Assembly: GCA_018435055.1 (NCBI GenBank)
Contig: JAHDOA010000019.1
Location: forward strand, 1 to 43,637
Origin: Pelotomaculum sp.
GTDB taxonomy: Bacteria; Bacillota; Desulfotomaculia; Desulfotomaculales; Pelotomaculaceae
Direction of reading: 5' to 3'
DNA: 43,637 nucleotides
A model generated the notes under the pieces. The model was not told the origin of the DNA. It did no database searches and was given only the letters and a program-made list of their open reading frames with translations. Position numbers and translations under genes: made by a program. Below, one piece after another: positions 1 through 7,985 of the stretch (its first letter is position 1; every line of letters starts with the position of its first letter).

Positions 1-114
1 CCTTCTCGTTTATATCCAGACAGGTACAATCATTAATCTCGTTGTTGTACTGATAAAGTGGCGTATGGCAGCTTTTGAATCCGCTTTCGCTTTCTCTCTG
101 GATTTTCTTGGCAT
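1..114 (-). pseudogene. Broken 5' end of a second RAYT transposase gene (runs off window)
   Basis: On the minus strand a GGAGG site lies 9 nt before an ATG at 114, and the reading starts MPRKSREK. That resembles the start of the intact RAYT at 18264-19025 (MPRQARDK). One frame continues for about 35 codons to a stop. The neighbouring frame supplies SESGF, matching SASGI of the intact gene after MPRQARDK, so a one-base frameshift near codon 7 is the simplest reading. Past that point the similarity to RAYT stops, so this may be only a short 5' remnant joined to unrelated sequence. It is preceded by the same repeat head as other RAYT units (124-182). The gene leaves the window on the left, so its extent is unknown. 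Confidence 0.4.
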
Positions 115-123
115 TAAAAAACA

Positions 124-182
124 CCTCCAATCACAAATTACCTCGGATTGGAAGTGTTGTCAACAACCCCGTCCCCTTGACA
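124..182 (-). repeat. REP-like repeat head, copy A
   Basis: These 59 bp are identical to 40047-40105. The segment holds a small CCAATC/GATTGG hairpin and the palindrome core at about 155-187, where TGTCAA pairs with TTGACA around a C-rich loop (ACAACCCCGTCCCC). It sits directly upstream of the RAYT-like start at 114, as the matching block does upstream of the intact RAYT. Confidence 0.85.
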
Positions 183-199
183 CCCTGTTCACAAATTAA

Positions 200-382
200 T
201 CATTGGAGCCAGGCAAAGTAAACCGACATGATTACAGTATAGGCAACAAGTATGTAAAACCATTTACCTCCAAATTTATACGTGCGCACAGGCGCCAGAT
301 TAAAGACCAGAAGCAGCATCATAACAGCGTAGATGAAGAGGGAAAATACCTGATACGAAAAAAATCTTTCAAATATGAACAT
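200..382 (-). CDS. Small membrane protein (60 aa), unknown function
   Basis: This is a 60-residue protein with two hydrophobic stretches (about residues 10-28 and 40-57) separated by a short basic linker, which suggests a two-helix membrane protein. Its ATG at 382 overlaps the 3' end of the preceding binding-protein gene by 14 bp. It would be the last cistron of the minus-strand array and translationally coupled to it. The end lies 13 bp from the repeat at 124-187. I recognise no family. It could be a tiny accessory subunit for the binding proteins, or a truncated end of a larger membrane protein cut by the repeat insertion. The overlap and the hydrophobic composition are the only support. 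Confidence 0.45.
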   Translation of the reverse strand: MFIFERFFSYQVFSLFIYAVMMLLLVFNLAPVRTYKFGGKWFYILVAYTVIMSVYFAWLQ

Positions 383-1112
383 AAAGGAGAGGATAATGAC
401 ATTTTTCTTTGATCAGGACAGCAGGATCGTTCAATTCTTCAACTGCCGCCTTGAACAGGTCAATGAACTGCTGGTAACGGGGTTCTGACTTGAAACTCTT
501 ATTAACTACCAGCACGTAAGTAACGTGGCCTCCGGCCGCAGTGGATGCCGGTATTTTCTCGCCGTCCATTGTAAATCCCCTTAAAGCGTCCACAACCACA
601 GCGTCAACAGCTTTTTTCTCATAGGCGTAGGGAATGGCTGCCGGCAGCATGGGCGCAGAGATGACACCGGGACCGAAAACAGCGGTCGCTAACTGCTCCT
701 GGTGAGAGCGGTTTTGAGATACCCCGATTTGTTGAGGTTCAGTCCCCGGCCTGGCCACCACGATATCTGAATTAATCAGGACAGGGGTTACGATTTCAAA
801 ACGGCTGTCTTTTTCCAACAGGCTCACGGCCGCGTCCGGGCACATTACGGCAATTTCATACTGGTTGGTACTCAGTGCCCACTGGGAGGTGCTGGCGCAG
901 CAGTCCTTGACCTGGTACAGTTCAAAATCACCCAGTACCTCCGCTTCCTGGTAGCCTTTCTCGTTAACCAGGTAGTGAACGATCATCCCCCCCGTGTCGA
1001 CAGGGGCGCCGATTCTCACCTTGCCGTTGTTACCTTCTTTTTGCGGGGAGGCTGTACAGGCGGCCAACAGCAGCAGGGCAGCAACCACCGTAACAGCAAA
1101 TACCTTACTCAT
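369..1112 (-). CDS. Solute-binding lipoprotein (NMT1/ABC substrate-binding-like)
   Basis: This 247-residue protein starts with a basic-hydrophobic signal and a lipobox ending LLAAC, so the mature lipoprotein would begin at Cys 19 or so. The body resembles periplasmic-binding-protein class II folds: GKVRIGAPVDTGGM near the start, an effector-domain stretch GVISAPMLPAAIPYAYEKK, and a C-terminal helix pair. It is shorter than usual for the NMT1 family (about 300-330), and a CC pair and a further Cys (KDCCAST, AVMCPDA) are present. The gene begins 8 bp after the upstream binding-protein gene, and a weak GGAAGG site lies inside that gene's end. The two are probably co-transcribed paralogous binding subunits. 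The ligand is not readable from sequence, and no cognate permease or ATPase occurs in the window. Confidence 0.7.
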   Translation of the reverse strand: MSKVFAVTVVAALLLLAACTASPQKEGNNGKVRIGAPVDTGGMIVHYLVNEKGYQEAEVLGDFELYQVKDCCASTSQWALSTNQYEIAVMCPDAAVSLLEKDSRFEIVTPVLINSDIVVARPGTEPQQIGVSQNRSHQEQLATAVFGPGVISAPMLPAAIPYAYEKKAVDAVVVDALRGFTMDGEKIPASTAAGGHVTYVLVVNKSFKSEPRYQQFIDLFKAAVEELNDPAVLIKEKCHYPLLYVHI

Positions 1113-1120
1113 AAACGCTG

Positions 1121-2254
1121 CTAAGCCGTCTTGCCTTCCAGTTCAAAAGCTTTTTTCTTCCACTCCTCGTAAGGCATACCCACCGGGAAAACCGGGTCGA
1201 CTTTTTCCTTGATAAAAGTGTCAAAATTATCGGCCCCACTGTCTCTAAGGTACTGGGGCTGGATAAATTCATCTAGTTTTGGAGCGGCATCAAGGGTTCC
1301 GGCAGCCAGCTCCATATCGATCTGCCGCTGCCAATTATTCAAATCTATTTCCCAGGTAAGTGTCCTGCCTTCTGCTACTGTCTTCTTCCAGATAGTCATT
1401 AAGGCTACTTCCTCAGGGACCTGGTAGTTTTTTGCAAAAATTTCAGCGGAGCGGACAGGCTTGGTATAAATATGTTCCATTGCCCTGCTATGTGCTAAAA
1501 CCATCAGCCTGGCCAATTCCGGGTGTTCTGAGGCAAACTGTTTGCTCAGGTGGAAAGCGCAGCATTCGCCCCACTCACCGGATGGCAGCTTGCCATCAAC
1601 GGCTAAGACATGACCGGTTTTTTCATATTCGGCCATCGAAGCCCAGGGATCACAGGTTGAATAAGCAGTTAACCTTCCGGCTTTTAAAGCGAAGTACTCG
1701 TCCATATCGGACATATTTAACACCTCATAATGCTTACCTTCGACTGGTAATCCCAGCTCTTTGGCCATGTTTATCCAAGAGATGCTCGTTTTTTCCGGAT
1801 TGGTGCCGATTGCTAATTGCTTGCCTATTAGCTGCTGGGGATCTGTAATGTCATTGGATGCAACGAGATAATATGAGCCTCCGACATGGTTATTGGCTGC
1901 CACGATTATAGGCGAACCCTTTATGTAAGCCCGCATTGAACCGCTGTTTCCGACATACCCTGCGTCCATCTGGCCTGCTGCCATAGCCTCGGGCACCTTA
2001 CCGTTGCCGGTTACATTGACCTTGAGGCCCAATTCATCAAATATCCCCGTGTCCTTGGCGATACAGGCCGCAGTCATATGGTCGCAGTTATAATAGCCGA
2101 GGTTTACCACGTAATCCTTGTCTTTTTCAGGTATAGCGGTGTTTGCAGCTTTATTTTGATTTGATGTTTTGGACCCGCCGCCGCAGCCGGCCAGTAAAAC
2201 CAGCAAGACGACTAACGCTGTCAGCAGCGGTAATATTTTCTTAAATTTTTTCAT
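1121..2254 (-). CDS. ABC transporter substrate-binding lipoprotein (NMT1/SsuA-like)
   Basis: A 377-residue precursor with signal peptide MKKFKKILPLLTALVV and lipobox LLAGC, exported and lipid-anchored. The mature part has the SsuA/NrtA/THI5-type layout: LGYYNCDHMTAACIAKDTGIF, then GKVPEAMAAGQMDAGYVG, SGSMRAYIKGSPI, and a second-lobe stretch with WGECCAF. The start at 2254 is chosen because AAGGGGGAAA lies 6-8 nt upstream; an upstream ATG at 2281 has no such site. The gene begins 44 bp after the 3' end of tRNA-Sec and precedes a second binding-protein gene by 8 bp. Substrates of this family include nitrate, sulfonates and pyrimidine precursors. Which applies here cannot be told, because the permease and ATPase are absent. 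Confidence 0.82.
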   Translation of the reverse strand: MKKFKKILPLLTALVVLLVLLAGCGGGSKTSNQNKAANTAIPEKDKDYVVNLGYYNCDHMTAACIAKDTGIFDELGLKVNVTGNGKVPEAMAAGQMDAGYVGNSGSMRAYIKGSPIIVAANNHVGGSYYLVASNDITDPQQLIGKQLAIGTNPEKTSISWINMAKELGLPVEGKHYEVLNMSDMDEYFALKAGRLTAYSTCDPWASMAEYEKTGHVLAVDGKLPSGEWGECCAFHLSKQFASEHPELARLMVLAHSRAMEHIYTKPVRSAEIFAKNYQVPEEVALMTIWKKTVAEGRTLTWEIDLNNWQRQIDMELAAGTLDAAPKLDEFIQPQYLRDSGADNFDTFIKEKVDPVFPVGMPYEEWKKKAFELEGKTA

Positions 2255-2297
2255 GATTGTTTCCCCCTTATGCCCAATCACTAAAGTAAAAGATTTT

Positions 2298-2392
2298 TGG
2301 TGGGGAGAAGTCGGATTCGAACGCGACTCCCTCCTGCGTGACAGGCGGACAACGGGTTTGAAGCCCGCGGGGGACCATCCCCATTTCTCCCC
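2298..2392 (-). tRNA. selC: tRNA-Sec (anticodon UCA)
   Basis: The minus strand folds into a 95-nt selenocysteine tRNA. The 8-bp acceptor stem pairs GGGGAGAA with TTCTCCCC, followed by discriminator A and an encoded CCA. The D-arm is GGGGA/TCCCC, and the anticodon loop CTTCAAA (UCA anticodon) closes on a CGGG/CCCG stem. A long variable arm is built on CCTG-TCAC-CAGG, and the T-arm is GTCG...TTCGAAT...CGAC. The 8-bp acceptor, long extra arm and UCA anticodon are diagnostic. It lies 17 bp after the stop of the lipoprotein gene and 43 bp before the binding-protein start on the same strand, so it may be processed from a polycistronic transcript. selA, selB and selD are not in the window. Confidence 0.95.
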
Positions 2393-2409
2393 CTGTTTAA
2401 ATTTCTAGT

Positions 2410-2904
2410 TTAACAGCAGTCTTTCATCCCCTCCCCAAATAAATCTTCCAGTTCAACTCCTTCCACACGGTATATCACGTAGCCGATATTGGCGCCTTTC
2501 ATGCCCTGGACAATAAATTCCAGCGGCGGTTTATCATCGATATCCCTGAAAGTAATTACCTGGTTGGAAACCGGCGCCGGCACATCATTGGTGCACTGGT
2601 ATTTACCTTTTTTATCCAATATCACCAGCATCTTATTCTTTTCCCGACTCTCCCTGTAAATCACCACCAAATCTTCAGTATTGTCCCCGTCCAGGTCGGC
2701 GGTCGCGCATTTTATTACCTCTTTGCCAGGGTTAGCCGAGATAAAAAAACCGAGACAGGGGGATGGTTCTCCTGCTGCGCTTTCTCTGCTTATATCACTT
2801 TGCTCTCCTTTGTCAATTGACACCTTGCCGCAGCCGCACGCGGCAATACAAACAAGCAGACACATCAGCAAGCTGCAGGTCAAGGTCGGCAGCCGCTTAA
2901 ACAT
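2410..2904 (-). CDS. Cys-rich lipoprotein with FG-GAP/VCBS-like repeat
   Basis: A 164-residue protein with a signal peptide and lipobox near LVCIAAC, then a GCG start of the mature chain. A calcium-loop-like motif, CATADLDGDNTEDLVVIY, recalls FG-GAP/VCBS beta-propeller repeats; a second weaker unit is FRDIDDKPPLEFIV. The chain ends in DCC at the carboxyl terminus, an unusual exposed cysteine pair. Its ATG overlaps the permease stop (TGATG), so translation is coupled to the permease and the two products probably work together outside the membrane. I know no named function. Metal or thiol binding by the terminal CC is a guess from composition. Confidence 0.7.
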   Translation of the reverse strand: MFKRLPTLTCSLLMCLLVCIAACGCGKVSIDKGEQSDISRESAAGEPSPCLGFFISANPGKEVIKCATADLDGDNTEDLVVIYRESREKNKMLVILDKKGKYQCTNDVPAPVSNQVITFRDIDDKPPLEFIVQGMKGANIGYVIYRVEGVELEDLFGEGMKDCC

Positions 2905-3992
2905 CAGGCGGCCCTCACCTTGGCCAGCGCCCGTTTAAATCCGGGCCACAGAGCGTAAACACCGAGCAGCAGAACAACTGCTGTGCATAGATAGCGCAGG
3001 GGCTCCGGCGCGGCAAAGATAAGGTTGTTGGCCATACCGACTGTCTGGCGGGATTTGCTCAGATCGAAAAAAGGTGTAAACCCGGGAAGTAAAAATAAGT
3101 TGGTCAGGTAACCCACTATGAAAGAGGTGCTGAGCAGTACTGAGGAATAAATCAGAACTGTCCTGCGCCCAATCATCTTGTACATGCTGATCAGTTCGGG
3201 CAGGTTGGTGGCCGCCCCTGTCATCAAAAAGGTAATGGCCAGCCCCGGCGCCGCCCCGCTGGCTATCAGCGCGGCGATAAACGGGATATGGCCCACCGCG
3301 CAGACGTACATGATCGCGCCAAGCACGGCGATGCCGGCGACGGAGATCAAACCCGGGTTGCCCAGGTACTCCTGGATAAAGGCCGGGGGCGCCAGGACAA
3401 TAATCAGCCCGGCCAGCAGCATGCCCACGCACACGTATTTGCTCACAGATACCCCCATATCGAGGAAGCCCCACCGCAGCCCTGTCTGCAGTTTCTGAAC
3501 AAGGCCGGCCTGCTCCCCTGGTTCCAACTCTCTCATTTCCACGGGTCCCTCCATGCCGGGAGCATGGATCTCCGGTCCGGCGAGCTTGTTGCCGATCATA
3601 CCGATCAGCATTGGCACAACAAACCCGGCCACCAGGTAGATCGTGGCGATTTGCGGCCCCAGAAAACCGTAGGCCAGCAGGACAGCAGCGGGATTAATGA
3701 TCGGGGTGGCCGTCATAAAGGCCAGGGTCGGCCCCAGGTAGGCGCCGGAATAATAAAGGCCAAGGCCTAGCGGGATGACACCGCAGCTGCAGATCGGCAG
3801 GAGCATGCCGGAAGCAGTGGCTTTGATCAGCGCTGAGACACTCCGGTTTCCCAGCATGCGCTGCAGCCTGTCCGGGCTTATTAAATTGTGCATCAGCCCG
3901 GCCAGGACGAAGCTTATAATAAGCCATACCGAGGCGCCGTTGAGGATGTCCAGGGCGGTCAGGATGACTTTCTGCGTCAACTCCAGGACCAA
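2904..3992 (-). CDS. UPF0718 / SO_0444-type permease
   Basis: A 362-residue polytopic membrane protein with about eight to ten helices in two halves. The first half has the family signature PICSCGVIPLGLGLYYSG followed by FMTATPIINPAA. The second half has CAVGHIPFIAALIASG and FLMTGAATNLPELISMY. This family (PF03773, DUF318) includes ArsP and the SO_0444 copper/zinc exporters, and the CSCG motif is its hallmark. The start is a TTG at 3992, 7-11 nt after AAGGGG; an ATG in the right place is lacking. It follows the small CxxC redox protein by 7 bp and overlaps the lipoprotein start. Pairing of this permease with a TM0996/MTH895-type redoxin is common. The exported species (metalloid, metal or thiol adduct) is not determinable. 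Confidence 0.85.
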   Translation of the reverse strand: MVLELTQKVILTALDILNGASVWLIISFVLAGLMHNLISPDRLQRMLGNRSVSALIKATASGMLLPICSCGVIPLGLGLYYSGAYLGPTLAFMTATPIINPAAVLLAYGFLGPQIATIYLVAGFVVPMLIGMIGNKLAGPEIHAPGMEGPVEMRELEPGEQAGLVQKLQTGLRWGFLDMGVSVSKYVCVGMLLAGLIIVLAPPAFIQEYLGNPGLISVAGIAVLGAIMYVCAVGHIPFIAALIASGAAPGLAITFLMTGAATNLPELISMYKMIGRRTVLIYSSVLLSTSFIVGYLTNLFLLPGFTPFFDLSKSRQTVGMANNLIFAAPEPLRYLCTAVVLLLGVYALWPGFKRALAKVRAA

Positions 3993-3999
3993 AATGTAA

Positions 4000-4254
4000 T
4001 CATCCCCTTAGCGCTTCTTCTATCGCTTTTTCAATTATTGCTTTGGACAGGCTGTCGATTTTCTTCCTGCCGTCAATGATCATGGTCCCCTTGGTCACCA
4101 TGCCGTACTTCTTCAGGTAGTCGAAATCCTTGCCCGCGTAATATATCTTGACTTCCACACCGTCACCGTATTTGGCGGCAGCGTTTTTAATGGTCTGGAC
4201 ATGCTCGTCACAGCAGGGGCAGGTGTTTATAAACTCCACTTTAATCTTTGGCAC
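4000..4254 (-). CDS. Glutaredoxin/thioredoxin-like small redox protein
   Basis: An 84-residue protein with the beta-alpha-beta start KIKVEFINTCPCCDEHV, where CPCC would be the redox or metal-binding CxxC and the following CC adds a third thiol. A second half, GMVTKGTMIIDGRKK, has the TKG segment in place of the usual cis-proline loop of thioredoxins. This matches the thioredoxin_3 (TM0996/MTH895) family. It is cytosolic with no signal. The preceding gene's stop codon is embedded in AAGGAGGGG, an ideal ribosome-binding site for this gene, 14 bp away. It lies immediately before the CSCG permease and probably delivers or reduces the permeated species. It may equally be a thiol chaperone for the molybdo-enzyme. 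Confidence 0.8.
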   Translation of the reverse strand: MPKIKVEFINTCPCCDEHVQTIKNAAAKYGDGVEVKIYYAGKDFDYLKKYGMVTKGTMIIDGRKKIDSLSKAIIEKAIEEALRG

Positions 4255-4268
4255 TGTAATCCCCCTCC

Positions 4269-6395
4269 TTAAGCTTTTTCAATCTGGCATAAAAGCGCTT
4301 TGAACACCGGAAACCCTGAAACAGGGTCCCTGTTATAAAAGTCCGCCAGATCGTTAACGTTGGCCTGGCGCCAGGCCTCGACCTGGGTCGGGTTCCCGCC
4401 GCCCATGTTAACCTCTGTCTGGCCCGGTAAAACTTTTTCAGTCACATCGGCGTAAAAGAAAACCCGTCCTCTCCTGGTGCTTACCGCTACCCTGTCCCCA
4501 GTGCTGATACCCCGCTCTGCCGCGTCAACGGGGTTGAGCAAGGCCAGCGGTTTTTCCTGCAGTTTCACCAGTCCGGGCACGTTCAGGTGCTGGGAGCGGA
4601 AGGTTGACTGGATCCGCGCGCCGGTGTTCAATACCAGAGGGAATGCCCTGTAGAGCTCATGGTTCTGCAGGGGACCTTCCGCCGGTTCAGTGTAGACAGG
4701 CAGCGCGTCGTAGCCGTGCTTGGACATCAGGCTGGAGGTGATCTCCATTTTACCTGAAGGGGTAGGGAAACCCGGCTTATTATCTTCCCTCAATAACCCC
4801 AGTTCGTATTTTTTGTAACGGCGCTCCGGAGCGGGGAGCTTAATACCGTCCGGGCTATTTTGCACAGCTTCAAGCAGATCAGGCTTACCGGCGAAAGCCT
4901 TTTCAATAACCTCTTCTTCGTTTTGCGGGTAGAGGTGACCGCAGCCCAGCCTGTTTGCCAGTTCAGCCATAATCATGATACAGTTTTTTGACTGACCCAA
5001 CGGTTCTATCACACGCCTCCTGAGGCGTACATAGTCAGGGTAGCGCTGGTAGGAATTGATTTCATAATAAGTGGCCGACGGCAGCACCACGTCCGCAAAC
5101 TGCGCGTCCCGGGTCATCACAAGGTCTATTACCATCATAAAATCCAGTTTGCGGTAGGCTTCTGCAAAGATTTCAGGCTGCGGGTAGGAGGTCAGGGTGG
5201 AAGAACCGTTAATCAGCAAACCCTTTACCGGGTAAGGTTTTCCTTCCAGAGCTGCCCTGGGAAATTCCATGAAGTGGGCGCACCTGGTCAGTTCATAAAA
5301 CAGCGGGTATTTTTCCGCGCCTATCGGCAGTATCCCGTCCGGCTCCTCGAATCCCTCCCGCCGCACGGGTTGGGCTGATGGGGTGTTGATATATAAGCCG
5401 CCCGGCACGTCCAGGTTGCCTGTCAGCCCCCACAGGATATAGAGCGCCCTGATACTCTGCACACCGCTGTTGGTATACTCCAGGCCGGTGTACGTGCGCA
5501 GGCTGACTTTCTCTGTGTTTGCTATTTCTCTGGCCAGCGCCGTTACGGTTTCCGCCGGCACCCGGGTGATGCTCTCCACTTTTTCCGGGGTGAACTCCTG
5601 TACGTATTCCCTGAGCTCCGCAAAGCCCAGCGTCCAGTTCTCCACAAACTTACGGTCGTACAGCTTTTCATTGATCACCACGTTGAGCAGGCCTAAAATC
5701 AACGCGCCGTCAGTGCCCGAACGCACTCCCACCCACTGGTCGGCCCGTCCGGCTATATCACTGCGCATCTGGTCCACGGCTATAACCCTGGCCTTGTTTC
5801 GCTGCGCCCGGGTAATCCTTTTAAAGAATACCGGCGGGGAATCGGTGACCGGGTTAGTACCCCATACAACGATAAGATTGCTGTTTTCCAGGTCCGGGGC
5901 CAGACAGGCTCCGGGCAGGCCGAAGTTGGCCATGGGCGCCAGGATGCCGAAGGAAACAAAGCACAAGGATCCCGTGCTGGCGATGTTGGGCGAACCGAAC
6001 GGCAGCAACAGCTTATTCGCTACAGAATCACGGGCGTTGCAGAATTCCACCATAGACTGTTCAAAAGCGCCCCGCCCGGAGTGGCTCAGCAGGGCCTGGG
6101 GGCCGTCTTTTTCCTTAATCTCATTCATTTTTTGCGCCGCCAAATCCAGCGCTTCATCCCAGGAAGCTTCACGGAACTTCCCTTCACCGCGCTCTCCCGT
6201 GCGGATCAGCGGCGTTTTCAGGCGGTGCGGCGAGTATACTATCTCAGGGGCGTACCTGCCCCTGACACACAAATTCGCGTAAGGCGCGCCTTTGAGCGGC
6301 TCAGCTTTTACCAGCCTGCCGTCTTCCAGCGTAACTTCCACCGCACAGCCACCGGGGCATATACCACAGATGGAAGGTTTTTTTTCAACAACCAA
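4269..6395 (-). CDS. Molybdopterin oxidoreductase (DMSO-reductase family, cytoplasmic)
   Basis: A 708-residue catalytic subunit. Near the N-terminus lies a [4Fe-4S] site (CGICPGGC ... NLCVRG). The molybdopterin domain follows (YSPHRLKTPL, EASWDEALDLAA), then a probable Mo ligand Cys in STGSLCFVSF, the WGTNPVTDSP and RSGTDGALILGLLNVV motifs, and a C-terminal molydopterin-binding domain with MEITSS and LLNPVDAAERGI. There is no Tat signal, so it acts in the cytoplasm, and no small Fe-S subunit is adjacent. I chose the TTG at 6395 because GAGGG lies 8 nt upstream; the TTG at 6410 lacks a site. The polysulfide/thiosulfate and acetylene-hydratase-like branches are the closest I recognise. The substrate is unknown. 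It heads the redoxin-permease-lipoprotein array and diverges from the double-cubane reductase. Confidence 0.88.
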   Translation of the reverse strand: MVVEKKPSICGICPGGCAVEVTLEDGRLVKAEPLKGAPYANLCVRGRYAPEIVYSPHRLKTPLIRTGERGEGKFREASWDEALDLAAQKMNEIKEKDGPQALLSHSGRGAFEQSMVEFCNARDSVANKLLLPFGSPNIASTGSLCFVSFGILAPMANFGLPGACLAPDLENSNLIVVWGTNPVTDSPPVFFKRITRAQRNKARVIAVDQMRSDIAGRADQWVGVRSGTDGALILGLLNVVINEKLYDRKFVENWTLGFAELREYVQEFTPEKVESITRVPAETVTALAREIANTEKVSLRTYTGLEYTNSGVQSIRALYILWGLTGNLDVPGGLYINTPSAQPVRREGFEEPDGILPIGAEKYPLFYELTRCAHFMEFPRAALEGKPYPVKGLLINGSSTLTSYPQPEIFAEAYRKLDFMMVIDLVMTRDAQFADVVLPSATYYEINSYQRYPDYVRLRRRVIEPLGQSKNCIMIMAELANRLGCGHLYPQNEEEVIEKAFAGKPDLLEAVQNSPDGIKLPAPERRYKKYELGLLREDNKPGFPTPSGKMEITSSLMSKHGYDALPVYTEPAEGPLQNHELYRAFPLVLNTGARIQSTFRSQHLNVPGLVKLQEKPLALLNPVDAAERGISTGDRVAVSTRRGRVFFYADVTEKVLPGQTEVNMGGGNPTQVEAWRQANVNDLADFYNRDPVSGFPVFKALLCQIEKA

Positions 6396-6664
6396 TCCAA
6401 CATCCCTCAAATCTTAGTATATATGTCATTAATTCACTGTTACCACGAAATAATTAATTGCTTTCTCCTTTTATCTAAAAGATCCCTTTATATCTATCAT
6501 TTGAATTTTTTATTGACATAAAATGAGTCATAAAAACAATAAATTATTGAAATAAAGGATTATTAATCATAAACATAAAAGTCTTATACATCAGATGAAA
6601 AGCTCAAGTATGATAATCCGTTATACTAGCTAATTTTGAATTCATGTACAGAGGGAGTGTTGTT
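6396..6664. promoter_or_regulatory. Divergent AT-rich promoter region
   Basis: This 270-bp region separates the molybdo-oxidoreductase (minus) from the double-cubane reductase (plus). On the plus strand a perfect TTGACA occurs at 6513-6518 without a good -10 at 17 bp, and TATACT occurs near 6623. On the minus strand TATACT lies about 20 bp upstream of the oxidoreductase start. No clear operator palindrome was found. The divergent layout suggests shared control of the two enzymes. Confidence 0.4.
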
Positions 6665-7945
6665 ATGGCTAACGATTACCGCAGAATGTGGGAGTCTCTC
6701 GGCGTGGATCTGGAGGCGCACGACCAACTCCTGAGTATACTGCCGCCCACCTTTGGGACAGTTTACATGAGCCAGGAGAACAGGCCGGAGGGAATGGAAT
6801 ACTTTAATTTTGTGTTCAGCGAGGTGCACGGGCTACGCATTCAGGAACTGCAGGAACACAAGGCTAAAGGCGGGAAGGTCATCGGCGCTTTTTGCGTCTT
6901 TGTCCCCGAGGAAATTATCCGCGCCGCCGGCGGGATCTGCGTCGGATTGTGCTCAGGCGCTGAGATCGGCGCGGCCAAGGCGGAACAAGTGCTGCCCAGA
7001 AACATCTGCCCGCTGATCAAGTCCTTTATGGGCTTCAAGCTGGGCAAGGTTTGCCCTTACTTCGAGTCCTGCGACATGGTAGTGGGGGAAACCACCTGCG
7101 ACGGCAAGAAGAAGGCTTTTGAGATCCTGAACGACTACGTGCCGGTGCACGTGCTGGAAACCCCCCAGATGAAGCGGGATAAGGACAAGGAACTGTGGCG
7201 CAGCGAGGTGCGGGACTTCCTGGCAGAGGTGGAAAATTTCACGGGGAACAAAGTCACCGCTGAATCGCTGCGGCAGGCGATTAAAGACATCAACGGCAAG
7301 CGCAGGGCTCTGCTGCGCCTGTCCGAACTGCGTAAAAACAACCCCTCGCCCATCAGCGGCAAAGACTGCCTGCTGATCGAGCAGATCTCCATGTACGACG
7401 ACGTGCCGCGTTTTACCGTCCAGCTGAACGCGCTCTGCGACGAGCTTGAGGTAAGGGTGAAAGAAGGAAATGGCGTTGGGAAACAAGGCGCGGCGCGGCT
7501 TATCGTCAGCGGGACGCCAATGGCCCTGCCGAACTGGAAGGCGCCTCACGTCATTGAGACCAGCGGCGCCGTGATCGTGGCCGAGGAAATGTGCACCGGC
7601 CTGCGTTACTTTGAAAACCTGGCGCCGGAAAACGGTGAAACAGTGAACGACATGGTTGGTGATATCGCCGCCCGCTACCTGGACATCAACTGCGCCTGCT
7701 TCACGCCCAACAAACCCCGTATGGATAAACTGGTGCAGCTGGCAGAGGAATATAAAGCAGACGGGATTATCCACTGCTCCCTCGCCTTCTGCGACCCCTA
7801 CCTGGTGGAGGCCAACCGGGTGGAAAAGGCTCTGCAGGAACATAATATACCCCTTCTGAAGCTGGAGACCGATTACGGGCAGGAGGATTCGGGCCAGATC
7901 AAGACCAGGGTGGAAGCCTTCCTGGAAATGATTGGAAAGAAATAA
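6665..7945 (+). CDS. Double-cubane-cluster anaerobic reductase (HgdB/BcrC-like)
   Basis: A 426-residue member of the 2-hydroxyacyl-CoA dehydratase D/benzoyl-CoA reductase BcrC superfamily, of the branch called double-cubane cluster protein. It matches that branch in its opening (MWESLGVDLEAHDQLL, SQENRPEGMEYF), in GAFCVFVPEEIIRAAGG, GLCSGAE, RNICPLIKS, and in the cysteine-rich GKVCPYFESCDMVVGE-TTCDGKKK segment. Known members bind an [8Fe-9S] cluster and, with an ATP-driven activase, reduce small substrates such as acetylene and azide; the natural substrate is unknown. The start at 6665 has GAGGGAG 8 nt upstream, against a weakly supported ATG at 6644. The usual activase (ASKHA ATPase) is not adjacent. 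The gene ends before a strong terminator at 7986, so it is monocistronic. Confidence 0.9.
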   Translation: MANDYRRMWESLGVDLEAHDQLLSILPPTFGTVYMSQENRPEGMEYFNFVFSEVHGLRIQELQEHKAKGGKVIGAFCVFVPEEIIRAAGGICVGLCSGAEIGAAKAEQVLPRNICPLIKSFMGFKLGKVCPYFESCDMVVGETTCDGKKKAFEILNDYVPVHVLETPQMKRDKDKELWRSEVRDFLAEVENFTGNKVTAESLRQAIKDINGKRRALLRLSELRKNNPSPISGKDCLLIEQISMYDDVPRFTVQLNALCDELEVRVKEGNGVGKQGAARLIVSGTPMALPNWKAPHVIETSGAVIVAEEMCTGLRYFENLAPENGETVNDMVGDIAARYLDINCACFTPNKPRMDKLVQLAEEYKADGIIHCSLAFCDPYLVEANRVEKALQEHNIPLLKLETDYGQEDSGQIKTRVEAFLEMIGKK

Positions 7946-7985
7946 CCCGGTATTAAGAAACGGGGACAGATTAAATAACCGATCC

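Noticed and set aside
369-371. TGA stop of the 247-residue lipoprotein read as a selenocysteine codon
   Set aside because: Although tRNA-Sec is close, reading on gives a 23-codon tail without homology and no SECIS-like hairpin was seen just after it. It also overlaps the next gene start.
2298-2392. tRNA-Sec as an integration site
   Set aside because: No integrase gene and no duplicated tRNA 3' end are visible.
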